Assembly (NCBI GenBank): GCA_050943215.1
Contig: JBMNOU010000013.1
Location: 1-37,381, forward strand
Direction of reading: 5' to 3'
Source: JBMNOU01 sp050943215
GTDB taxonomy: Bacteria; Bacillota; Clostridia; Christensenellales; SZUA-584
Length of the DNA stretch: 37,381 nt
Shown here: positions 33,115 to 37,381 of the stretch, in pieces
How the letters are laid out: each line of letters opens with the position of its first letter
Position numbering within the stretch: the stretch's first letter is position 1
Notes under the pieces: generated by a model
The model's input: the letters and a program-made list of their open reading frames with translations, nothing else
Told to the model about the DNA's origin: nothing
Database searches by the model: none
Position numbers and translations under genes: made by a program

Positions 33115-34227
33115 ATGAAAATCAAACCTTTTACTTGTTTTTTATGTGCCGTTACATTGATACTGATCTCACTTTCGCCCTGGCTTATTATGTCTTATTA
33201 CGAGCGTAATCCGGAGGCAATTCCGTATAAAGGTATATTAACCCTATGGCATATCAATGACTGGCGAACAGGCGGATCTACCGCTGGATCGTTTCTAAAT
33301 AAAAGAATTGCAGAATTTGAAGCTGATAATGCCTATTTGTTTATTGAACTGCAAACAATGACCGTATCCGAAGCACAAAAAGCTCTTCGGAATGGTGAAA
33401 CGCCCGATTTGATTTCGTATCCTCTTGGCTTTGAATTCAATTTATCACTGTCTTCGCTTCCTTCCCGCGATATCTTGTTCTCATACATAACAGACTGCGC
33501 ATACCCATATATGTGCGGAGGATATTGTATGCTGGTTAATACGGATACGCTGGACGAACAAGGCAGTTTATATCCGGATGACTGGGGGATCCGCCCCGAC
33601 GAACTGCTTGAGATTACTCAATATGGTGTATGTTTTGATTCAGAGGATGGGTATTCCGCTCTGCCCGCTATCGCATTACATCAATACCCTACAAAAGAAG
33701 GCCCTAATATCACAACATGGGGAGAGCCTGACTTGCCAGATGCCGCGCTTGATTTATCCGAAGCCGTCTGCACAGACGGCCTTGAAGCATTTTGTCATAG
33801 GCAATCCTGTATATTAGTAGCGTCTCACAGACAGCTTTTTGAAGCAAACCAACTCTATGAACAGGGTAAATCACCTGCGTTTTCGGCTTATGCAATTAGC
33901 GGCTATACAGATATGGTTCAGATGGTTGGTGTTCCGTCATGTGATGATATAAAAAAGCAGATGGCATGTACCGCGTTTGCCGAATATTTAGTAAGTGATA
34001 CAGTACAAAAAAAACTGGAAGCACTTGGCGTATTTCCTGTTGTATCAGGACTTGAAATCTATACGGATAATACATGTTTGAAAGCCGTATACAGATTATT
34101 GTCAAAAAGTCCTGCTCTGCCGTCACCGGAAAACAGGCAAGCACTTGATAACCTTATGAAACAATCCTTTAACGGAGATGCGGATGCTTTAAAAAAGATA
34201 CGGGGCTTATTAGGTGCTGTTTTCTAA
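33115..34227 (+). CDS. Membrane-anchored extracellular solute-binding protein
   Basis: 370 aa. A hydrophobic N-terminal segment (residues 7-28) precedes ILTLWHINDWRTGGSTAGSFL, a typical opening of family 1 binding proteins. Further such features are EFEADN, TPDLISYPLGFEF, YMCGGYCMLVNTDTL and a late ACTAFAEYLVSDTVQKKLE. There is no lipobox Cys after the hydrophobic segment, so it is probably held by an uncleaved helix or released. No permease or ATPase genes follow, so it is an orphan: it may sense sugars or work with a distant transporter. ATG 33115 has GAGGGAG 6 nt upstream. Confidence 0.72.
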   Translation: MKIKPFTCFLCAVTLILISLSPWLIMSYYERNPEAIPYKGILTLWHINDWRTGGSTAGSFLNKRIAEFEADNAYLFIELQTMTVSEAQKALRNGETPDLISYPLGFEFNLSLSSLPSRDILFSYITDCAYPYMCGGYCMLVNTDTLDEQGSLYPDDWGIRPDELLEITQYGVCFDSEDGYSALPAIALHQYPTKEGPNITTWGEPDLPDAALDLSEAVCTDGLEAFCHRQSCILVASHRQLFEANQLYEQGKSPAFSAYAISGYTDMVQMVGVPSCDDIKKQMACTAFAEYLVSDTVQKKLEALGVFPVVSGLEIYTDNTCLKAVYRLLSKSPALPSPENRQALDNLMKQSFNGDADALKKIRGLLGAVF

Positions 34228-34241
34228 TTTATTAATCATCT

Positions 34242-34362
34242 ACCCCTTCAAGGGGTGGTCTTTATTTGAGCCCTATAAGGGACTCTTGCTGGCAATGCCT
34301 AAAGGCATATTACGGTTACCACTACCCGCGCAGGGCTTGTTACCGGCAACCCTTAAAAGGGT
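34242..34362. repeat. Five short palindromes at about 26-27 bp intervals
   Basis: ACCCCTTCAAGGGGT (34242-34256), CCCTATAAGGG (34271-34281), ATGCCTAAAGGCAT (34295-34308), CCCGCGCAGGG (34325-34335) and ACCCTTAAAAGGGT (34349-34362). Centres are spaced about 27, 25.5, 28.5 and 25.5 bp. Arms are 3-6 bp; spacers are unrelated. The spacing equals nine codons, and short P-x-K-G-like peptides recur in the plus frame. The first hairpin could act as terminator for the preceding gene. Confidence 0.6.
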
Positions 34363-34495
34363 CTACATATTCCTTTGCTGTTGCCTGATCGCTGTTCTTG
34401 TCTTCATCTTGCTGCTCTCTGATGTATTTACTTATGTACTCCTCAATTACTTTTACGTTACGGCCTAATCTATACCTTCTGCTAATCTCCTTTTC
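34340..34495 (-). pseudogene. Degenerate reading frame, probable prophage remnant
   Basis: 51 codons are open between stops without a usable start: EISRRYRLGRNVKVIEEYIS, then a charged stretch ending YVDPFKGCR. It may be the frameshifted continuation of the adjacent frame ending at 34482, joined near GKG/GKE. Its last codons fall in the fifth palindrome. I do not recognise the family. Confidence 0.35.
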
Positions 34496-34697
34496 CTAAT
34501 AAACTACGCAGAGCTTCATTTGCTGCTGCGGTACTGCCCTCTTTGGGCGACGGGTTCTGCGGTCCCGGTGTCGGCCCACTTACCCGTGATGTTTCAAACA
34601 AATAGTCGTTATCCCCCTCTCATCTACGCTTTTTACGAGGTCGCTTCTCGTGCTGTCCGGCCTGATTACGCCTGCCGGATGCGGCGAATTTTTGCAT
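34482..34697 (-). pseudogene. Small prophage-type frame with one in-frame TGA
   Basis: ATG 34697 has GGGTGG 8 nt upstream. The frame reads a basic segment (MQKFAASGRRNQAGQHEKRP...KKRR), then TGA at 34622-34620. It continues in the same frame with GDNDYLFETSRVSGPTPGPQ and AAANEALRSLLGKGD to TAG at 34482. The continuation looks coding, so this is most simply one 71-codon gene broken by a stop. Function unknown. It follows the 76-aa gene in the phage orientation. Confidence 0.4.
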
Positions 34698-34761
34698 TAA
34701 AAAAGCCACCCTTTCGAGTGCTTTCTAATCCCTTTACCTTTAGCATAAAAATAATAAGATG

Positions 34762-34992
34762 CTATATGAGTTCTACCTCATTAATGTCCTCCGTTAAGGA
34801 CTTTCCATCAAAAAACGGAACAGAGGCCAACATATCAAAACTATCACATTGAATATCCTTTTGGTCTGGTGTTTTAACCATCACAAACTTATTTTGATTG
34901 TACGGAATAACTAAATAATCACTGCCCGCATAAGTAAACTCAACATCTTGGGTTAGTGATGTTATTCTCTCTTTTAGCTCCTGCAATCTCAT
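34762..34992 (-). CDS. Small acidic protein, possible partner of the phage capsid toxin-like domain
   Basis: 76 aa, intact, acidic, no membrane segment or cysteine-rich motif: RLQELKERI, then EFTYAGSDYLVIPYNQNKFV, then DSFDMLASVPFFDGKSL and an acidic end. Its ATG overlaps the stop of the minor-capsid remnant by 4 nt (ATGA), so the two were translationally coupled. In clostridial prophages I recall a small acidic ORF often following the capsid genes that carry this C-terminal domain; that link is from memory. A role as immunity protein or cofactor is inference. It is the only unbroken frame in the prophage scar. Confidence 0.6.
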   Translation of the reverse strand: MRLQELKERITSLTQDVEFTYAGSDYLVIPYNQNKFVMVKTPDQKDIQCDSFDMLASVPFFDGKSLTEDINEVELI

Positions 34993-35540
34993 AAAATATT
35001 ACCGTGCTCTTTTAGTTCCTGTTCCGATAATAACCAAGTTGTTCTATCAGTTATTTTATCGCCGACCCGTATTGTATCATGCGCATGTTCACCATTTTTA
35101 CCGTATGGATGCTGCTTCCTATTCCCGTGGCCTCCAGAATAGATTTGTATTTTTTGCCTTCCTTCCTAATCGTAAATGGTACGGTTGCGCTGCTTGTTTT
35201 TGCCCGAAACAGTATCTACAACTGCATTTGGTTTATATTGGGCGGGCACTACTGGATGCTGCTTCCCTATCCAATCGTCCGTTACTTTTATCGTACCGTC
35301 CTTATTATACTGGATATACTGGTATTTAGCAACTTCCCTTCGCTGTGTCCATACCGCTTGACTTGCTTAACTATGGCCAAATCCCATAACCTGCTGACGT
35401 TCTGAATGCTGCATCCGGCCAGTGTCTTTGAGGAACTGTTTTAGCTTAGCTTCCTTTTCTTTGAGCTTCAGTTGCGCCACATATTTGGCGTCCCTATCAC
35501 CCGTCGCATCCGCAGTCAGTATGCCTTTTTGTATCGCTGT
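34989..35540 (-). pseudogene. Phage minor capsid protein, C-terminal part with toxin-like extension, two in-frame stops
   Basis: One continuous frame. The first part (KEKEAKLKQFLKDTGRMQ, then ERQQVMGFGHS) is the usual C-terminal signature of phage minor capsid/head-morphogenesis proteins. After TAA at 35367-35369 the same frame goes on with KYQYIQYNKDGTIKVTDDW and QYKPNAVVDTVSG. After TAG at 35166-35168 it goes on again with YSGGHGNRKQHPYGKNGEHA and a tail ending EHGNIL (TGA, 34989-34991). This resembles an extension found on some clostridial phage capsid proteins. The N-terminal several hundred residues are missing: the frame runs into antisense of an integrase end near 35540. Confidence 0.65.
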
Positions 35541-35547
35541 AACCATA

Positions 35548-35619
35548 ACTGCCGACACCTATGCGCATGTAATTGACGAGGCCAAAAAAAGGCTGCAAAT
35601 AGCCTCGAAAAGTACTTAA
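35548..35619 (+). pseudogene. Tyrosine integrase C-terminal remnant
   Basis: Plus-strand codons read TADTYAHVIDEAKKRLQ and end SKST with TAA at 35617-35619. T-x-x-x-Y-x-H-V carries the catalytic Tyr of phage tyrosine recombinases, here followed by the usual short helical tail. Upstream of 35548 the frame is antisense to the capsid remnant, so about 95% of the gene is gone. Confidence 0.65.
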
Positions 35620-35630
35620 AACGAAAATGA

Positions 35631-35651
35631 TGTTGTATTTTTGTTGTATTT
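35631..35651. repeat. Tandem direct repeat next to the integrase end
   Basis: TGTTGTATTT occurs at 35631-35640 and 35642-35651, an 11-bp period (one helical turn). Repeats of this kind beside a phage integrase stop can be integrase arm sites near an attachment site. I could not identify the core att repeat on the other side. Confidence 0.4.
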
Positions 35652-35714
35652 GGTCAGTTTATATGGTATAAATCACACGCCAGCATTCTCGTAACAAAGC
35701 AAAAAAGCCCCATT

Positions 35715-37381
35715 TTAACAATATTTTACGGCCTCTTTATAAATTTCATAATATCTGATCCTTTTCGCAGTAGCCCAAAGTGCTTCAAAACCTGATAAGT
35801 ATTCTCCTTTGTATAGTGATAATAGTTCTTTTGCCTGCGCTTTGGTTCTGTGAAGTTTAAATTCTTCATATGCACTTTCAAAAAGATCAGAATCGCATTC
35901 AAGTTCATCCCGGCAGATAAAATATCGGTTTTCACGGTAAACGACCGACTTCACTATGCCGACGCATTCAAGGTCATTTTTTATATGCCTTAGATTGACC
36001 GCAATCAGGTTTTTTATATTATTGGATTCCGAATCCCACCAAATAGCGTTACTTATTTGTTCTTTTGTAGCCCCCTGGTCGCCTGCATCAAGCAGAAAGA
36101 CCAGTAGCTCGCGTTCCTTTTTCGTCCTGAATTTTATAAGCTTTTGCCTGCTTCTATTTTGGTAAACGGTAAAGGCTCCCAATGTCTCAATGTACGCTTT
36201 TTTTGGTTGGTATCCTGCAAATTCTATCATCTGCTTTGTAAATTCAGGTTCTATTTCGTAGTTATACGCAAATTCAAGAACTGGATCGTAAGCCTTGCGC
36301 AACCTGAAATATTCATAGAACCCATAGTCGGAGCAAAGCTTAAGATAACGCCTTGTCAGACCGATCGACGTTTCATGATCCTTTGTCTTGATTGCCGCTC
36401 TTGCAAGTACTCCGTACGCCAGCGACGCATGGAGGAGCATACCGGAGCTCTCTCCTTCCTCTATGCACAAATTCGCACATTTAACCGCATTCGGATAATC
36501 GAATATAGAAGTAAAATACCCCATAAGTCTGGCAAGGACAAGGCTTTTTAAATAAGCCCCCGCCCTGTCAAGATTCTCAAAGATCTCCCGAACAATGTCC
36601 TCCTTCGGGCTATCCGTAAAAATGAGGCTGTAGGTAAGACGCTGCATTTTTACCCAGTGCGTCTGAAAATTAGTTTTGCGGTAGAGAGGCGCATACTCAG
36701 CCGCCAAGGTAAAATACTTTACGGCAGTTTCATAAGATGCGTTTTCGTCGTTCATTTTATCAATAAAGGTATTCTGATAGTGGATTTCAGCTGCTAAAAG
36801 GTAGCCTGCCCACATTTCTTCGTAGTTTCCTGTATTCCTGAGCCGTTGAAGCTCCTCCGAAAGCACGGATAGGGAACGGCTTCTTTTTCCCAGCATCTGA
36901 TAAGCCTTAGCTACATAGATGCCGATGCTGTGCATACCCAAAAAGCTTCGTTCATCCTCGGGAAGTTCAAGGGATTTTTCGTAGTAGTAAACCGATTCCT
37001 TTATATTACCTGCAAAAAATTGAATTGTACAAAGATATCTTTCAAACCAACGCATGACCTTAATATTGCCCGCATTGGCACATAACTCTATCATTTGCCG
37101 TGTAAGGGCATAGGCTTCGCCTATTCGTGAATCCCAGCATAGGTTATACAGCTTCTCGATGACTACAGAATATGCCAGCTCATAAGAAGAATTGCCGATC
37201 TTTGCAATCAGCTCGTCCAGCAGCTTGTTTGATTCCTCGAATGAGACGAAATTACGGAGCACTCTTGCCTTATGTATCATAGCCTCAAAATAAAGCTCTT
37301 TATCGTCGCTTTTGATTAAAGGTATGGCTGCCTCGAGGCATGCTTTGGCATGTACAAAATTTCCGATAACGGACAAAAAAG
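35715..37381 (-). CDS. TPR-containing SARP/BTAD-type transcriptional regulator, partial
   Basis: At least 555 codons; the frame is open to the right edge, so the N-terminus is outside and the TTG at 37376 is probably internal. Most of the visible part is helical-repeat (TPR/MalT-like), with repeats such as YYEKSLELPEDE and AVKYFTLAAEYAPLY. Near the end lies an OmpR-type winged helix (LGAFTVYQNRSRQKLIKFRT onward, with NLRHIKNDLE) as in SARP regulators. A short BTAD-like stretch (FESAYEEFKLH, then GEYLSGFEALW) follows, ending YKEAVKYC. This is the layout of large MalT/LuxR-like clostridial activators, usually with an N-terminal ATPase. Targets unknown. The BTAD region is short and ends at the prophage scar. 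Confidence 0.75.
   Translation of the reverse strand, partial: FLSVIGNFVHAKACLEAAIPLIKSDDKELYFEAMIHKARVLRNFVSFEESNKLLDELIAKIGNSSYELAYSVVIEKLYNLCWDSRIGEAYALTRQMIELCANAGNIKVMRWFERYLCTIQFFAGNIKESVYYYEKSLELPEDERSFLGMHSIGIYVAKAYQMLGKRSRSLSVLSEELQRLRNTGNYEEMWAGYLLAAEIHYQNTFIDKMNDENASYETAVKYFTLAAEYAPLYRKTNFQTHWVKMQRLTYSLIFTDSPKEDIVREIFENLDRAGAYLKSLVLARLMGYFTSIFDYPNAVKCANLCIEEGESSGMLLHASLAYGVLARAAIKTKDHETSIGLTRRYLKLCSDYGFYEYFRLRKAYDPVLEFAYNYEIEPEFTKQMIEFAGYQPKKAYIETLGAFTVYQNRSRQKLIKFRTKKERELLVFLLDAGDQGATKEQISNAIWWDSESNNIKNLIAVNLRHIKNDLECVGIVKSVVYRENRYFICRDELECDSDLFESAYEEFKLHRTKAQAKELLSLYKGEYLSGFEALWATAKRIRYYEIYKEAVKYC

Noticed and set aside
34242..34362. CRISPR array
   Set aside because: The repeated units are different short palindromes, not identical repeats, and spacers are too short; no cas genes are present.
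34214..34468. Plus-strand 84-codon frame with a hydrophobic end
   Set aside because: It starts within the last codons of the binding-protein gene with no ribosome binding site; its peptide periodicity simply reflects the palindromes.
34989..35540. Programmed stop-codon readthrough in the capsid remnant
   Set aside because: The N-terminal part of the gene is deleted, and neighbouring frames also carry stops, so decay explains the stops more simply.

Overview
The window comes from the chromosome of a low-GC, endospore-forming member of the Clostridia. The evidence is spo0A, spoIVB, spoIIM, dpaA/dpaB, tepA, a class A RNase P RNA and a pyruvate,phosphate dikinase, in the gene order usual for this group. 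Genus cannot be assigned from sequence alone. Almost everything from 1 to 31058 is on the minus strand. A short plus-strand operon follows, then a decayed prophage, then a minus-strand regulator that runs off the right end.

Layout. (i) 1-3224: N-terminal two thirds of a cyclic beta-1,2-glucan synthase. (ii) 3284-10078: a macromolecular-synthesis operon read dgt - dnaG - rpoD - trmK - nif3-like - zinc-ribbon gene - rnpB. (iii) 10170-12930: ppdK with its own promoter and terminator. (iv) 13030-21116: sporulation/repair cluster read OLE RNA - oapA - tlyA - nadK - argR - recN - spoIVB - spo0A - spoIIM. (v) 21218-27030: ftsK - rimO - pgsA - recA - osmC-like. (vi) 27060-29263: dpaA - dpaB - tepA behind a sigma-K type promoter. 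(vii) 29327-31121: an unrecognised degenerate reading frame and dacF. (viii) 31234-34227: Cof-type phosphatase - hprK - membrane-anchored solute-binding protein, plus strand. (ix) 34242-35651: collapsed prophage. (x) 35715-37381: TPR/SARP-type regulator, partial.

The main find is a roughly 590-nt non-coding gene at 20489-21081. It has a near-consensus promoter, pairs its 5' end with its 3' end, and lies immediately upstream of a 192-aa membrane protein and the tlyA-nadK-argR-recN-spoIVB-spo0A cluster. Position, size and partner all fit OLE RNA (ornate, large, extremophilic) and its membrane partner OapA. OLE is a known but rare ribonucleoprotein; the call rests on context and visible structure, not on an alignment.

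The second find is the prophage scar. The C-terminal part of a phage minor capsid protein, with a toxin-like extension, carries two in-frame stop codons. It overlaps by 4 nt an intact 76-aa gene that may be its partner or immunity protein. The last 23 codons of a tyrosine integrase lie opposed to it, and five short palindromes spaced about 26-27 bp apart lie at the far edge.

Smaller points: spo0A has a good sigma-H promoter and an Asn in place of one receiver Mg2+-binding acidic residue; an rnpB promoter lies inside the upstream coding sequence; and a promoter overlaps the start of nadK so closely that it would give a leaderless mRNA.
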